A DNA stretch of 64,000 nucleotides, taken from assembly GCF_025140835.1 (NCBI RefSeq), contig NZ_CP081153.1, forward strand, positions 2,947,001 to 3,011,000, in the 5' to 3' direction. This DNA is from Aliiroseovarius sp. M344 (GTDB taxonomy: Bacteria > Pseudomonadota > Alphaproteobacteria > Rhodobacterales > Rhodobacteraceae). Under the pieces are notes generated by a model. That model saw only the letters and a list, made by a program, of their open reading frames with translations. It did not search any database and was not told where the DNA came from. Shown here piece after piece: positions 26,260-36,604 of the stretch. The position numbers were made by a program, and so were the translations under genes. Every line of letters begins with the position of its first letter. The first letter of the stretch is position 1.

Positions 26260-27278
26260 TCGCTGCTTTTGTTACCTTCGCCATATCGGCAAGCGCAGCC
26301 CTAAGCTTCGAAATTGAAGACCGACGGCTTTATGAGGCAACGGCGGAGCGCACGCGCCTCAACGTCATCTCCACCGCGGATCTGGACGTTTTCGATCCAA
26401 TCATCCGTGCGTTTCAAACCAGCTGGCCGGGGGTGTCGGTGGACTATACGGTGACCGGCACGTCCGACCTTATGATAGCCCTTTATGATGAAGGTGCTGC
26501 GTTCGATCTGGCGATTTCATCTGCGATGGACTTGCAGACGAAACTTGCGAATGACGGTTTCGCACAGAACCACACACCGGGTACATCAACCAACTTACCG
26601 GCCTGGGCCAGTTGGCGCGACCAGTTGTTCGCGTTCACTCAGGAACCGGCTGTGCTGGTCGTGTCCGACAAGTTTTTCGGCGAAGATGACGCCCCACAAA
26701 GTCGGGATGAGCTAATTGCCATCCTTCGCGCCGACCCGGATCGCTTTCAAGGCAAGATCGGCACATATGACGTGCGCAGCTCGGGCTTCGGCTACCTGAT
26801 GGCCACGCAAGACAGCAGAAACTCTGACGCGTTCTGGCGTCTGATGGAGGTGATGGGTCGGTTGGATGCGGAACTCTATTGCTGTTCCAGTGACATGATC
26901 CGCGACGTCGCTTCTGGCAAGCTGGCATTGGCCTATAATGTTCTGGGCAGCTATGCAGCGGCACAACTCAAAAGCACCGGCGGTTTTCAGATCATTGAGA
27001 TGAGCGATTATGTGAACGTTATGTCACGCACCGTCCTGATCCCGCAAACCGCTGAGAATGTCGAGGATGCCCGCATAATGCTGGACTTTCTTCTGGGATT
27101 GAAGGCGCGCAAAGATCTGGTCGACGCATCCGGTTTGCCCGCAATTGACGCGGCAGCGTTACGTGCAAACCCGTCTCTCAGACCCATCCGTTACGGGCCC
27201 GGATTGCTGGTGTTTCTTGATAATCTGAAACGCCAAAGCTTTCTTAGAAACTGGGAAAATTCGCTGCTTCAGAATTGA
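26229..27278 (+). CDS. Periplasmic binding protein coupled to the two-component system
   Basis: A 349-residue protein with an N-terminal signal peptide (about 1-25) and an ABC-type extracellular binding fold. Visible strands include RLNVISTADLDVFDPIIRAFQ, YTVTGTSDLMIALYDEG and KIGTYDVRSSGFGYLM, resembling class II ferric-iron/sulfate-type binding proteins. No permease or ATPase gene is adjacent. Its 31-bp overlap with the kinase gene suggests it works as an accessory ligand sensor for the kinase, not as a transporter subunit; this is inference. A terminator follows directly. Confidence 0.8.
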   Translation: MCFAGIPTRLIAAFVTFAISASAALSFEIEDRRLYEATAERTRLNVISTADLDVFDPIIRAFQTSWPGVSVDYTVTGTSDLMIALYDEGAAFDLAISSAMDLQTKLANDGFAQNHTPGTSTNLPAWASWRDQLFAFTQEPAVLVVSDKFFGEDDAPQSRDELIAILRADPDRFQGKIGTYDVRSSGFGYLMATQDSRNSDAFWRLMEVMGRLDAELYCCSSDMIRDVASGKLALAYNVLGSYAAAQLKSTGGFQIIEMSDYVNVMSRTVLIPQTAENVEDARIMLDFLLGLKARKDLVDASGLPAIDAAALRANPSLRPIRYGPGLLVFLDNLKRQSFLRNWENSLLQN

Positions 27279-27280
27279 AA

Positions 27281-27306
27281 AAGGGCAGAGGTTTCCCCCT
27301 GCCCTT
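27281..27306. terminator. Terminator between binding-protein gene and ilvD
   Basis: AAGGGCAG (27281-27288) and CTGCCCTT (27299-27306) form an 8-bp stem around a 10-base loop, directly after the stop at 27278. The A and T runs at its borders suit termination from either side of this convergent pair. Confidence 0.75.
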
Positions 27307-27327
27307 GGTGCTTCATTCCGGCATGGA

Positions 27328-29163
27328 TCAGTCGATTACGCGGACGGCCCCTTTGGCAGCAGACGACGCCAGCAGCGCATAGGCCTTCAATGCCTTCGAC
27401 ACCTTGCGCTTGCGCGGTTCGGCAGGATGCCAGCCTTTTTCGTCCTGCGCAGCGCGACGGGCGGCCAGTTCGTCGTCGGACAAGGCCAAATGGATGGTGC
27501 GGTTGGGGATGTCGATCTCGATCTTGTCGCCTTGCTGAACCAGCCCGATCGCGCCCCCTTCGGCGGCTTCTGGCGAAACGTGACCGATCGACAGCCCCGA
27601 GGTGCCGCCGGAAAAACGCCCGTCGGTTAAAAGCGCACAGGCTTTGCCCAGCCCTTTGGATTTCAGATAGCTGGTCGGATACAGCATTTCCTGCATCCCC
27701 GGCCCCCCGCGCGGCCCTTCGTAGCGGATGACGACCACATCGCCTTCCTTCACTTTGCCGGTTAGAATGTCACTGACCGCCGCGTCCTGACTTTCGCAGA
27801 CATGCGCGGTGCCGGTGAATTTTAGGATGCTAGCATCCACGCCCGCCGTTTTCACGATGCAACCGTCCAGCGCGATGTTGCCGAACAGAACGGCCAGACC
27901 GCCGTCCTGACTAAACGCATGTTCCTTCGAGCGGATCACGCCGCCTTCACGGTCCGTGTCAAGTTCCTTGTAACGGTTCGACTGGCTGAACGCCTGCGTG
28001 GTGCGCACGCCACCAGGGGCGGCTTTGAACAGGCTTTCAGCGTCGGGGTTGTTGGCGACCTTGATGTCCCATTTGGCAATCGCCTCGCCCATCGTCGAGG
28101 AATGCACAGTTGAGCAATCATTGTGCAAAAGCCCAGCGCGGCTGAGCTCACCAAGGATCGAAAAGATGCCGCCAGCACGGTGCACATCTTCCATATGCAC
28201 ATTGGCTATGTTGGGCGCGACCTTGCACAGGCACGGCACATGGCGGCTGAGCCGGTCCATGTCTTTCATGGTGAAATCGACCTCGCCCTCATGCGCGATA
28301 GCCAGCAGGTGGAGAACCGTGTTGGTCGAACCGCCCATGGCAATGTCCAGTGACATGGCGTTTTCAAACGCGTCAAAGGTTGCAATCTCGCGCGGCAGAA
28401 AACCTTTTTCTTCGTTCACATAGTGGCGCTTGGTGATCTCGACGATCTTGCGCCCGGCTTCCAGAAACAGGTTCTTACGGTCCGAATGCGTGGCAAGGGT
28501 CGAGCCATTGCCGGGCAGCGCGAGACCCAGCGCCTCGGCCAGACAGTTCATCGAATTCGCGGTGAACATGCCCGAACACGACCCGCAGGTCGGGCAGGCG
28601 TTTTCTTCGATATGCTGGACCTGTTCATCCGTCAGGTCCTCGCTTGCGGCAGCAACCATTGCATCAACAAGGTCGATCTTGGTCATATCAAGATCGGCGA
28701 TGTCGATCTTACCCGCTTCCATCGGGCCGCCCGAAACAAAGATCACTGGAATATTCAAGCGCATTGCCGCCATCAACATCCCCGGCGTGATCTTGTCGCA
28801 GTTCGAGATGCACACCATCGCATCCGCACAATGCGCGTTAACCATATATTCAACGCTATCGGCAATCACTTCGCGCGACGGCAGCGAATAGAGCATGCCG
28901 TCATGGCCCATCGCGATCCCGTCATCTACGGCAATGGTGTTGAATTCCTTGGCCACACCGCCGGCCGCCTCGACCTCGCGCGCGACCATCTGGCCCAGAT
29001 CTTTCAGGTGAACGTGGCCCGGCACAAACTGGGTGAAGCTGTTCACGATAGCGATGATCGGCTTACCGAAATCGTCATCGGTCATGCCGGTCGCGCGCCA
29101 AAGGCCGCGGGCACCGGCCATATTGCGGCCATGGGTCGAAGTTCTGGAGCGATAAGCAGGCAT
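27328..29163 (-). CDS. ilvD: Dihydroxy-acid dehydratase
   Basis: A 611-residue iron-sulfur enzyme that converts 2,3-dihydroxy acids to 2-keto acids in isoleucine/valine biosynthesis. [12 protein letters not shown] and [18 protein letters not shown] hold the cluster-ligand cysteines; the C-terminal [20 protein letters not shown] block is also typical. Length matches E. coli IlvD (616). The start at 29163 fits the family N-terminus ([20 protein letters not shown]); the frame stays open for another 399 codons upstream, antisense to the epimerase gene, and that extension is spurious. Confidence 0.97.
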   Translation of the reverse strand: MPAYRSRTSTHGRNMAGARGLWRATGMTDDDFGKPIIAIVNSFTQFVPGHVHLKDLGQMVAREVEAAGGVAKEFNTIAVDDGIAMGHDGMLYSLPSREVIADSVEYMVNAHCADAMVCISNCDKITPGMLMAAMRLNIPVIFVSGGPMEAGKIDIADLDMTKIDLVDAMVAAASEDLTDEQVQHIEENACPTCGSCSGMFTANSMNCLAEALGLALPGNGSTLATHSDRKNLFLEAGRKIVEITKRHYVNEEKGFLPREIATFDAFENAMSLDIAMGGSTNTVLHLLAIAHEGEVDFTMKDMDRLSRHVPCLCKVAPNIANVHMEDVHRAGGIFSILGELSRAGLLHNDCSTVHSSTMGEAIAKWDIKVANNPDAESLFKAAPGGVRTTQAFSQSNRYKELDTDREGGVIRSKEHAFSQDGGLAVLFGNIALDGCIVKTAGVDASILKFTGTAHVCESQDAAVSDILTGKVKEGDVVVIRYEGPRGGPGMQEMLYPTSYLKSKGLGKACALLTDGRFSGGTSGLSIGHVSPEAAEGGAIGLVQQGDKIEIDIPNRTIHLALSDDELAARRAAQDEKGWHPAEPRKRKVSKALKAYALLASSAAKGAVRVID

Positions 29164-29319
29164 AGGGTCCCCACCTTGTCTGGAAATTGGGTTCAGAAAG
29201 CGGATTACCATTCCACGCGCAATGACACCAGCGCAGATTGGCGCGGCACGATCTAGCTTGGCGCTGCCCGATCTCCACGTTAGAAGCGACCAGAACGACA
29301 CCCTGAAAGGCACTATCCC

Positions 29320-30339
29320 ATGGCGCAGCGCAAAGTTTTGGTCACCGGGTCCGCCGGTTTTATCGGCTATCACCTGTCCAAACTTCTGCTGGCTGAAGGA
29401 TTCCGGGTCCACGGCTACGACGGGATGACAGACTACTATGACGTCACCCTGAAACAGCGCCGCCATCAGATGTTGCTGCAAGACCCCGGTTTCTCCATGA
29501 CCGAAGGGATGCTGGAAGATCAGGCGTTGTTTGACACGGTGGCGGACGACTTTGCGCCTGATGTGATCGTGCATCTGGCGGCCCAAGCTGGCGTGCGCTA
29601 CAGCCTTGAAAACCCCCGCGCCTATCTGGACAGCAACGTGATTGGCACCTTCAACGTGATGGAGGCCGCCCGGCGGCATAAGGTCGATCACCTGCTGATG
29701 GCCTCGACCAGTTCGGTGTACGGCGCAAACACCGACATGCCGTTCACCGAGACCGATAAAGCCGACACTCAGCTCACAATCTATGCCGCCACCAAGAAGG
29801 CAAACGAAAGCATGGCGCACAGCTATGCCCATTTGTGGGATTTGCCGACAACGATGTTCCGGTTTTTTACCGTCTATGGCCCGTGGGGACGCCCCGACAT
29901 GGCGCTGTTCAAATTCACCAAAGGCATCATCGACGGCACCCCCATCGACATCTACAACAATGGCGAGATGTTCCGCGATTTCACTTATGTCGAGGATCTG
30001 GTGCGTGGCATCCGCCTGTTGATCGACGCCGTGCCCGTGCGACCCGACAGCCCCGATGACATCGAAGATGGCGACAGCCTGTCGCCCGCCGCACCCTATC
30101 GCGTGGTGAACCTTGGCAATTCCGACAAGGTGCGCCTGTTGGATTTCGTCGATGCGATCGAGGATGCCTTGGGTCGAAAAGCCCAGCGCAACTATATGGA
30201 AATGCAGATGGGCGATGTTCCGGCCACATGGGCGGATGCAACGCTGTTGAAGCGGCTGACAGGCTATCGCCCCGCCACCGATTTTCGCGAAGGGGTCAAC
30301 AGCTTCGTCGCGTGGTATCGAGACTATTACAAGGTCTGA
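29320..30339 (+). CDS. NAD-dependent UDP-sugar epimerase (UDP-glucuronate 4-epimerase-like)
   Basis: A 339-residue extended short-chain dehydrogenase/reductase. The NAD-binding loop GSAGFIG is at 10-16, with STSSVYG (catalytic Ser) and YAATKK (catalytic Tyr/Lys). The [15 protein letters not shown] and [14 protein letters not shown] segments are characteristic of UDP-GlcA to UDP-GalA epimerases. It probably supplies an acidic sugar for the polysaccharide assembled by the following genes. It is divergent from ilvD and 143 bp upstream of the UDP-HexNAc dehydrogenase, with a CtrA-like box in between. Confidence 0.88.
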   Translation: MAQRKVLVTGSAGFIGYHLSKLLLAEGFRVHGYDGMTDYYDVTLKQRRHQMLLQDPGFSMTEGMLEDQALFDTVADDFAPDVIVHLAAQAGVRYSLENPRAYLDSNVIGTFNVMEAARRHKVDHLLMASTSSVYGANTDMPFTETDKADTQLTIYAATKKANESMAHSYAHLWDLPTTMFRFFTVYGPWGRPDMALFKFTKGIIDGTPIDIYNNGEMFRDFTYVEDLVRGIRLLIDAVPVRPDSPDDIEDGDSLSPAAPYRVVNLGNSDKVRLLDFVDAIEDALGRKAQRNYMEMQMGDVPATWADATLLKRLTGYRPATDFREGVNSFVAWYRDYYKV

Positions 30340-30401
30340 TACCCCGTGTGTGCGGAGCAAGAATACATGCCTTGTCGCATTTTACCTCTCTAGGTTGAGT
30401 T

Positions 30402-30416
30402 TTAACTTTCTTTTAA
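30402..30416. promoter_or_regulatory. CtrA-like box upstream of the polysaccharide operon
   Basis: TTAA (30402-30405), seven bases, TTAA (30413-30416) is an exact TTAA-N7-TTAA full CtrA motif. It lies in an AT-rich intergenic stretch 67 bp before the tviB-like start. CtrA control is inferred from the motif. Confidence 0.55.
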
Positions 30417-30482
30417 CGGAATTTTACGCAATGTTACACCCGCAATGGTTGTGTTGTGGTTGGATAACGGACGCATTAGGCG

Positions 30483-31763
30483 ATGAAAGACTTTCCGGAC
30501 GTGGGACAGATCGCGGTGATCGGGTTGGGCTATGTCGGCCTACCGTTGGCGGTCGAGTTCGGCAAGAAGCGGCCAGTTATCGGATTTGACATCGACGCTG
30601 CCCGCGTTTGTGACTTGCAATCCGGCATCGACCGCACGGAAGAAGTAACAACGAACGACCTGTCCTATGCGCGCCATCTGACTTTCAGTAACAACCCGGA
30701 CGCGCTGGCGAAGGCCAACATCTTCATCGTAACCGTGCCCACCCCCATCGACGCCCATAACCGACCCGACCTTACACCCCTGCGACGCGCCAGCGAAACC
30801 GTAGCGCGCGCGTTGTCAGCAGGCGACACCGTCATCTATGAAAGCACCGTGTATCCCGGCGCGACGGAAGAGGTTTGCGTTCCGATCCTCAAAGCCCTCT
30901 CGGGCTTGACCTTCAACCGCGATTTCTTCGTGGGCTACAGCCCCGAACGTATCAATCCCGGCGACCGCGACCACCGTCTGCCGACGATTGTGAAAGTGAC
31001 CTCTGGCTCGACGCCGGAAGCCGCCGACTGCATCGACGCGCTTTATGCCCAGATCATCACGGCGGGCACCTACAAGGCAGAAAGCATCCGCGTGGCCGAG
31101 GCCGCAAAGGTGATCGAAAATACACAACGCGATCTGAACATCAGTCTGGTGAACGAGCTTGCGATCATTTTCAACCGGTTGGGCATCGACACCGGCGCGG
31201 TGTTGAAGGCCGCGGGCACCAAATGGAATTTCCTGCCCTTTCAGCCGGGGCTGGTCGGCGGTCACTGCATCGGCGTCGACCCCTATTACCTGACCCACAA
31301 GGCCGAGGAAATCGGCTATCACCCGCAGGTGATCCTGTCAGGTCGGCGGATCAACGACGGCATGGGGGCCTATGTCGCCGGGCAGATGATCAAGTCAATG
31401 ATGCGCAAGGGGATCAACGTCGCGAAGTCGCGCGTGCTGATCCTCGGCCTGACCTTCAAGGAAAACTGTCCCGATCTGCGCAACACGCGCGTCGTCGATA
31501 TTCTGGAGGAACTTCGCGATTATGGCGTTCAAGTGGATATCCACGATCCCTATGCCGACCCAGTCACGGCCTGTGCAGAATACGGGATCGACCTGACCGA
31601 CACGCCCCAATCGCACCGTTATGACGGCGTGATTCTGGCGGTGCCGCACCGTGCTTATCTGGATCGCCCGGCGGGGTGGATCAATGGCTATGCCAAAAAT
31701 CTGTCGGTGATCTATGACGTGAAATCCGCCCTGCCGCGGGAAATGGCGGATCTGCGGCTGTGA
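30483..31763 (+). CDS. tviB: UDP-N-acetyl-D-hexosamine 6-dehydrogenase (TviB/WbpA-like)
   Basis: A 426-residue UDP-sugar dehydrogenase that oxidises UDP-GlcNAc or UDP-GalNAc to the uronic acid with two NAD. The N-terminal Rossmann loop GLGYVGLP is at 14-21. The catalytic Cys lies in [11 protein letters not shown] (about 255-270). [13 protein letters not shown] marks the C-terminal UDP-binding domain. The pattern fits the HexNAc (TviB/WbpA/Cap5L-like) branch over UDP-glucose dehydrogenases. It starts a tightly packed run of polysaccharide genes, and its stop overlaps the flippase start. Confidence 0.9.
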   Translation: MKDFPDVGQIAVIGLGYVGLPLAVEFGKKRPVIGFDIDAARVCDLQSGIDRTEEVTTNDLSYARHLTFSNNPDALAKANIFIVTVPTPIDAHNRPDLTPLRRASETVARALSAGDTVIYESTVYPGATEEVCVPILKALSGLTFNRDFFVGYSPERINPGDRDHRLPTIVKVTSGSTPEAADCIDALYAQIITAGTYKAESIRVAEAAKVIENTQRDLNISLVNELAIIFNRLGIDTGAVLKAAGTKWNFLPFQPGLVGGHCIGVDPYYLTHKAEEIGYHPQVILSGRRINDGMGAYVAGQMIKSMMRKGINVAKSRVLILGLTFKENCPDLRNTRVVDILEELRDYGVQVDIHDPYADPVTACAEYGIDLTDTPQSHRYDGVILAVPHRAYLDRPAGWINGYAKNLSVIYDVKSALPREMADLRL

Positions 31764-33562
31764 TGATGCGAACCCTTGGCAAACTCTGGTCGCTTTTGAC
31801 CCCGCGCGAACGGCGGCGCGGCACGCTGGTGCTGAGCCTTGCACTGGTCATGGCGGTGTTCGAGGTGATCGGCGTCGCCTCGGTCTTTCCGTTTTTTCTG
31901 GCCCTGTCAGACCCCAGCCTTGTTCAGACGAACTCCTACCTGTCCGCCGCCTATCAATGGGGCGGGTTCACCGATCACCACAGTTTCCTGCTCGCACTGG
32001 CGCTTGTCACCTTCACCCTTCTTGTCAGCGGCGCGCTGATCCGCAGTGCTGGCGAATACGCGATGACGCGGTTCGTCCAGATGCGCCGCCACAGTCTTGG
32101 AACACGGCTGATCGAACGTTATCTTCGCCAACCCTATGCGTTCTTTCTGGGCCGCCACACAGGCGAAATGGCCAAGAACATCCTGTCCGAAGTCGAGCAG
32201 GTCACGATGTTCGCGCTGGCGCCGGTGTTGCGGTTGACCACCTCAATGGTGACGCTTCTGGCGATGCTGGGTTTTCTTTTCGTCGTGGACCCGATCATCG
32301 CCTTCACCGCGATGACCATTCTGGGCACAGCCTACGCGATTATCTTTCTAACGATCCGGCGCCTTGTCACGCGCAACAGCGCCCGCCGTGTCACCGCCGA
32401 TGAGGCCCGCTTCACCATCGCGCGCGAAGTGCTGGGCGGGATCAAAGACATTCGCGTATTGGGCAAAGAAGACGCCTATCTTGACCACTTCCGCGCCCCG
32501 TCGATAGAGGTTTCGCGGATGCAGGCCGCGAACCTCGTTCTGGGCCAGGTACCGAAATATCTGGTTGAGGCGATCGGCTTTGGCGGCATGCTGCTCTTGT
32601 GCGTGGCATTGCTGGCGACCCTTGGCCCGAATGCAAGTTCCGCGGCCATTCTGCCAAAACTTGGTGTTTATGCCTTCGCGGGCTATCGGATGCTGCCCTC
32701 GGTTCAAGGCATCTATCGCGCGATGGTCGAACTTCGCTTTGGCGCGGGTGCGGTGGATGTGCTGTTTGAGGACATGACCAGCTTGTCTGATGGTTTGCCA
32801 CACTTCACTGGCCGACAACCGATGGGCCTGCGATCCCAGTTGGCGCTGAACCATGTCAGCTATTCCTACGACGGTGTGAGCCGCAGTCTTCACAATCTGT
32901 CTTTGCGCATCCCGGCAGGCGCGTCTGTCGGGATCGTCGGCGGCACAGGGGCTGGAAAAACCACGCTTATCGACCTGCTTTTGGGTCTTCTGGCGCCGCA
33001 AACAGGACAGCTTAGTGTCGATGGCGAGCCGGTAACCGAGGCAAATGTCAAAGACTGGCAGGCGTCGATTGGTTACGTGCCGCAGTCTATCTTTCTGGCC
33101 GACACAAGCGTTGCCGAGAACATCGCCCTTGGCGTACCCCGCACGCAGATCGACCGGCATCGCATCAAAGAATGCGCCCGAATGGCGCAACTGGATCGCT
33201 TCATCGAAACACAATTACCCGATGGATATGACACCAGGGTCGGAGAAAACGGCGTGCGGCTGTCGGGTGGTCAGCGCCAGCGCATCGGCATCGCGCGCGC
33301 GCTGTATCGCGACCCCGACGTGCTGGTCTTTGATGAGGCAACAAGTGCGCTCGACACTCAAACAGAACGGGAGTTGATGGCGGCGATTTCCGGACTGCAG
33401 GGCACAAAGACCATCGTGATGATCGCCCATCGAATTTCCACAGTCGAAGCCTGTGACCAGATCATTGTTCTTGAGGCCGGGCGCATCGTGGCGAGCGGCA
33501 GTTACGTCGAACTGATCGACCGGCATGACGGGTTTCGCGCCTTGGCCGGGGTGGCAGCATGA
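31763..33562 (+). CDS. ABC-type lipid-linked oligosaccharide flippase (PglK-like)
   Basis: A roughly 599-residue ABC half-transporter with six transmembrane helices (about 20-330) and a C-terminal ATPase domain. Walker A is VGGTGAGKTTLIDLLLG; the signature and Walker B are in LSGGQRQRIGIARAL and VLVFDEATSALD. The N-terminal FEVIGVASVFPFFLALSDPSL stretch is typical of PglK/WlaB-type flippases, which move undecaprenyl-linked glycans across the inner membrane. Start codons at 31760 (GTG), 31763 and 31766 are all possible; 31763 overlaps the upstream stop by one base. With no Wzx in the window, this is the probable flippase of the locus. Confidence 0.88.
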   Translation: MMRTLGKLWSLLTPRERRRGTLVLSLALVMAVFEVIGVASVFPFFLALSDPSLVQTNSYLSAAYQWGGFTDHHSFLLALALVTFTLLVSGALIRSAGEYAMTRFVQMRRHSLGTRLIERYLRQPYAFFLGRHTGEMAKNILSEVEQVTMFALAPVLRLTTSMVTLLAMLGFLFVVDPIIAFTAMTILGTAYAIIFLTIRRLVTRNSARRVTADEARFTIAREVLGGIKDIRVLGKEDAYLDHFRAPSIEVSRMQAANLVLGQVPKYLVEAIGFGGMLLLCVALLATLGPNASSAAILPKLGVYAFAGYRMLPSVQGIYRAMVELRFGAGAVDVLFEDMTSLSDGLPHFTGRQPMGLRSQLALNHVSYSYDGVSRSLHNLSLRIPAGASVGIVGGTGAGKTTLIDLLLGLLAPQTGQLSVDGEPVTEANVKDWQASIGYVPQSIFLADTSVAENIALGVPRTQIDRHRIKECARMAQLDRFIETQLPDGYDTRVGENGVRLSGGQRQRIGIARALYRDPDVLVFDEATSALDTQTERELMAAISGLQGTKTIVMIAHRISTVEACDQIIVLEAGRIVASGSYVELIDRHDGFRALAGVAA

Positions 33563-34704
33563 AACACGCACAAGCCTTCGCGCCCGCCCCGCAAACCGCG
33601 CCGAAACTGGCGTTCCTGTTGCCAGACCTACGCGGTGGCGGCGCGGAAAATGTGATGCTCACCCTCGCAACGGAAATGAAAAAACTTGGCTTCGCACCGC
33701 ACTTTCTGTTGGCACAGGCCAACGGTGTTTTGCTGGCGGACGCCAAGCGCAGAGGCATCCCCATAACCGACCTCAATGCCGGCCGGTTGCGGGCTGTTGC
33801 CACACCTTTACGCCGCTGGTTGCAGCTCAACACGCCATTCGCATTGGTGCCTGCCATGTGGCCGCTGACCAGTATCGCAATCTGGGCCGCTCACGGCACA
33901 CAGGTGCCTGTCATAACAACCGATCACGCCACCTTGTCAGACCAATACGCAGGCAAGGGCACGCTGCATCGCCTTGCGTTGCGCGCCAGCATTCGCGTGA
34001 CCTATCCGAGAGCGCTGCAAAATGTCTCGGTCTCTGCCGGGTCGGCCCGCGATCTGGAGCGGTTGGGTCGGTTGCCCACCGGGTCGGTCACGGTGATCCA
34101 CAATCCAGTTCCCAAACCTGATGTCCAAACGGGTCACGCAGATTGGCCCGCACAGGCCCAGCATCGGATTCTCGCCGTTGGTAATCTGCGTTGGCAGAAA
34201 GACTTTCCGACCCTGCTTCGCGCCTTTCGACTCCTTCTGGATAAGGGGTGCGATGCGGAACTGGTGATCCTTGGCGAAGGACCGGATCGCGCGTTGCTGA
34301 CCGAGATCGTTCAGTCACTAGATCTGACGCGACGGGTTACAATGCCCGGGTTCACACCTAACACCGCAGCCTATTACGCCACCGCCAATTTTTTTGCCGT
34401 GAGTTCGCGCAGCGAAGGCTTCGCCAATGTGATCGTCGAGGCCTTGTCGCACGGGCTGCCTGTCATTTCGACCAACTGCCCCCATGGCCCAGCCGAGATC
34501 TTGAACACCGACGAAATTGGTTCTTTGGTCCCGGTAGGTGACGCTGTTGCCATGGGCGCCGCGTTGGGCGCCGCGCTGCATGCCCAACACAATCCAGACG
34601 CCGCACGCCGACGTGCCGCGGATTTCGCACCGGAAATTGCTGCCGGAAAACTCATTTCACTCCTCCCGAAACCACAATTTATTAGCACAAAGAGAGCTGT
34701 ATGA
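33559..34704 (+). CDS. Glycosyltransferase family 4 protein
   Basis: A 381-residue cytoplasmic GT-B glycosyltransferase. The N-terminal LLPDLRGGGAENVMLTLATE block and the C-terminal donor-binding region (GNLRWQKDFPTLLRAF, then SSRSEGFANVIVEALSHGLPVISTNCPHGPAEIL) are typical of GT4 retaining enzymes. The EGF and EAL residues place the nucleotide-sugar-binding Glu. Donor and acceptor are unknown. It overlaps both neighbours by 4 bp in the polysaccharide operon. Confidence 0.88.
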   Translation: MKHAQAFAPAPQTAPKLAFLLPDLRGGGAENVMLTLATEMKKLGFAPHFLLAQANGVLLADAKRRGIPITDLNAGRLRAVATPLRRWLQLNTPFALVPAMWPLTSIAIWAAHGTQVPVITTDHATLSDQYAGKGTLHRLALRASIRVTYPRALQNVSVSAGSARDLERLGRLPTGSVTVIHNPVPKPDVQTGHADWPAQAQHRILAVGNLRWQKDFPTLLRAFRLLLDKGCDAELVILGEGPDRALLTEIVQSLDLTRRVTMPGFTPNTAAYYATANFFAVSSRSEGFANVIVEALSHGLPVISTNCPHGPAEILNTDEIGSLVPVGDAVAMGAALGAALHAQHNPDAARRRAADFAPEIAAGKLISLLPKPQFISTKRAV

Positions 34705-35942
34705 GCGCTATTCGTTCGATCTTCATTACCAACAACGGACTGTCCGACCACATCGGAACGGCACAGATTCTGCCCTATCTGGAAGGACTGGCGGCGCGCG
34801 GCAATCAAATTGCCTGCCTTTCCGTTGAACACCCGTCCCGGCAGACCGAATACAACACGATGATTGCGCCGCGGTTGGAAAGCGCGGGGATCATCCACAG
34901 TCCGATCCTGCGTCGCAGTTTGCCATTGGCGGGAAAGCTCGAACGCTTCGCCATGCCCGGACTGATGCAAAGCCGCTTGGATAAGCTTGTCGAAACTTTT
35001 CGACCCGACCTGATCCACTGTCGCAGCTATATGCCTTTGGGCGCAGTGCTGCCCGTCAGCCAAAGACGCGGGCTGCCATTTGTGTTCGACATGCGGGGCT
35101 TCTGGGTGGACGAGCGTTGCGAAGCCGGTATCTGGCAAGGCCCGATGGGCCGAAGCCTTGCCCGTCACTTTCGCAAACTGGAAACGCGGGCAATCAACGG
35201 TGCATCAGCGATTGTCACGCTGACCAATGATGCGAAATCCGTGGTGGCGACGCGACGCCCGGTGGCCGGGTCGATAACCAGCGTTATCCCTTGCAGCGTT
35301 GATCAGAGCCGCTTTCGTGCCGACAAAGCTATGCGGGCGCAGGCGCGCCAGAACCTTGGCTTTTCGGCGAAAGATGTCGTGTTGACGCATCTAGGTTCGG
35401 CAGGGCCGCTGTATCAGATGGGCACGACTTATCGTTTGCTCGCGGCGCTTCAGGCACGGGGGATGTGGGCCCGGCTGCTGCTGATCGGCGACCACAACGT
35501 CAAGCATCATGTCACCGAAGCATCAAAGCTGGGCGTCACGCTGGACCCAAAGGATCTGACCTGTCGCAGCGTGCCGCATGATGAGGTGCCTGCCCTTCTG
35601 AACGCCGCTGATATTGGACTGTCCTTCCGGATCGCGAGCAAATCGAGCCTTGGGGTTTCCGCCACCAAAGTCGGTGAGTACCAGTCCTGTGGATTGCCCG
35701 TCATCAGCAACACGGGGATTGGAGACATCAACGACATCTTGCCGGACCGTCGTTTCGGTCTGGTGTTGGCGCACCACGACAGCGCCGCGATTGACCACGC
35801 TGCGCACACCATCGCATCCGCCCCTTTCGCACCGCGCACTGTCATCCGCACCCATGCCGCCGAGCGGTTTTCGCTTGAGCGGGCTTGCGATCAGTATGAC
35901 GCGATCTACCGAATGTTTCTGGCTGAAAGGCAAGCCGCATGA
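34701..35942 (+). CDS. Glycosyltransferase (GT4-like)
   Basis: A 413-residue GT-B-fold protein. The N-terminal domain starts FITNNGLSDHIGTAQILPYLEGLAARG and contains the FDMRGFWVDERCEAG segment found in a subset of capsule glycosyltransferases. The C-terminal domain has the weaker donor motif FRIASKSSLGVSATKVGEYQSCGLPVISN in place of the standard ExxxxxE, so the donor site is divergent. Specificity unknown. It overlaps both neighbouring genes by 4 bp. Confidence 0.8.
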   Translation: MSAIRSIFITNNGLSDHIGTAQILPYLEGLAARGNQIACLSVEHPSRQTEYNTMIAPRLESAGIIHSPILRRSLPLAGKLERFAMPGLMQSRLDKLVETFRPDLIHCRSYMPLGAVLPVSQRRGLPFVFDMRGFWVDERCEAGIWQGPMGRSLARHFRKLETRAINGASAIVTLTNDAKSVVATRRPVAGSITSVIPCSVDQSRFRADKAMRAQARQNLGFSAKDVVLTHLGSAGPLYQMGTTYRLLAALQARGMWARLLLIGDHNVKHHVTEASKLGVTLDPKDLTCRSVPHDEVPALLNAADIGLSFRIASKSSLGVSATKVGEYQSCGLPVISNTGIGDINDILPDRRFGLVLAHHDSAAIDHAAHTIASAPFAPRTVIRTHAAERFSLERACDQYDAIYRMFLAERQAA

Positions 35943-36604
35943 CGGAGAAACCCGGCATTCTGGCCGTAGATGTCTGCGGCACGCTTTATAGCACCAACAC
36001 AACCGCTGGATTGATGATTTTTCATCACGCCCGTCGGGGTCACCGTTGGCGACATGCCGCGCTGACGGCTATGTCGCGATCCGGCCCGCTGCGTCTTGGG
36101 CTGGTTGTCGTTGCAAAACTGTCTGGCTTTGATCCCCATCGCGCCCTTGTGCTGGCAAGCCTCAGGGGGGAAAGACTGACCGCACTGCAAGCATCGGCCA
36201 CGCGGTATGTCGCCGACCATCTGCCACAACACCTCATACCCTCGACACATGCCCGCGTGGCGCAGATGCGCGCCGCGGGGTGGCAACCGGTGTTGGTCTC
36301 AAACGCAATTGCGCCAGTGGTTGAGGAGATCGCCCGCCAGCTCGATCTGCCTTGCATTGCCTCACGCCCACAGCTGCGCGACGCCAAACTGACCGGGCGG
36401 CTGTCACAAGACCTTACCGGGCAGAAACGCAAAGCGGTCGAGGCATATCTGAACAGCTCTCTGAAAGATGTGAACTTCGCGGTGATTACCGACAACCGAT
36501 CGGACGGAGATCTGTTGGCGGCTGCGGACCCAGCAATGCTGGTGGCTGCGGGCACGCCGCGAAAATGGATGAAGGATTGGGATGCCGAAACCCTGTGCCA
36601 CTAG
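35939..36604 (+). CDS. HAD-superfamily protein with altered motif I
   Basis: A 221-residue cytoplasmic HAD fold. Motif I is LAVDVCGTLYS: the nucleophile Asp 11 is kept, but the second Asp (general acid/base in HAD phosphatases) is Cys 13. Motif II is VLVSNA and motif IV VITDNRSDGD. A phosphatase lacking the second Asp is usually weak or has changed chemistry. It overlaps the next gene by 23 bp; together they mirror fused HAD-UbiA proteins found in some genomes. Real substrate unknown. Confidence 0.75.
   Translation: MTEKPGILAVDVCGTLYSTNTTAGLMIFHHARRGHRWRHAALTAMSRSGPLRLGLVVVAKLSGFDPHRALVLASLRGERLTALQASATRYVADHLPQHLIPSTHARVAQMRAAGWQPVLVSNAIAPVVEEIARQLDLPCIASRPQLRDAKLTGRLSQDLTGQKRKAVEAYLNSSLKDVNFAVITDNRSDGDLLAAADPAMLVAAGTPRKWMKDWDAETLCH

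Noticed and set aside
29164..30360. 399-codon N-terminal extension of ilvD on the minus strand
   Set aside because: IlvD has its normal N-terminus at 29163, and the extension is antisense to the epimerase gene.
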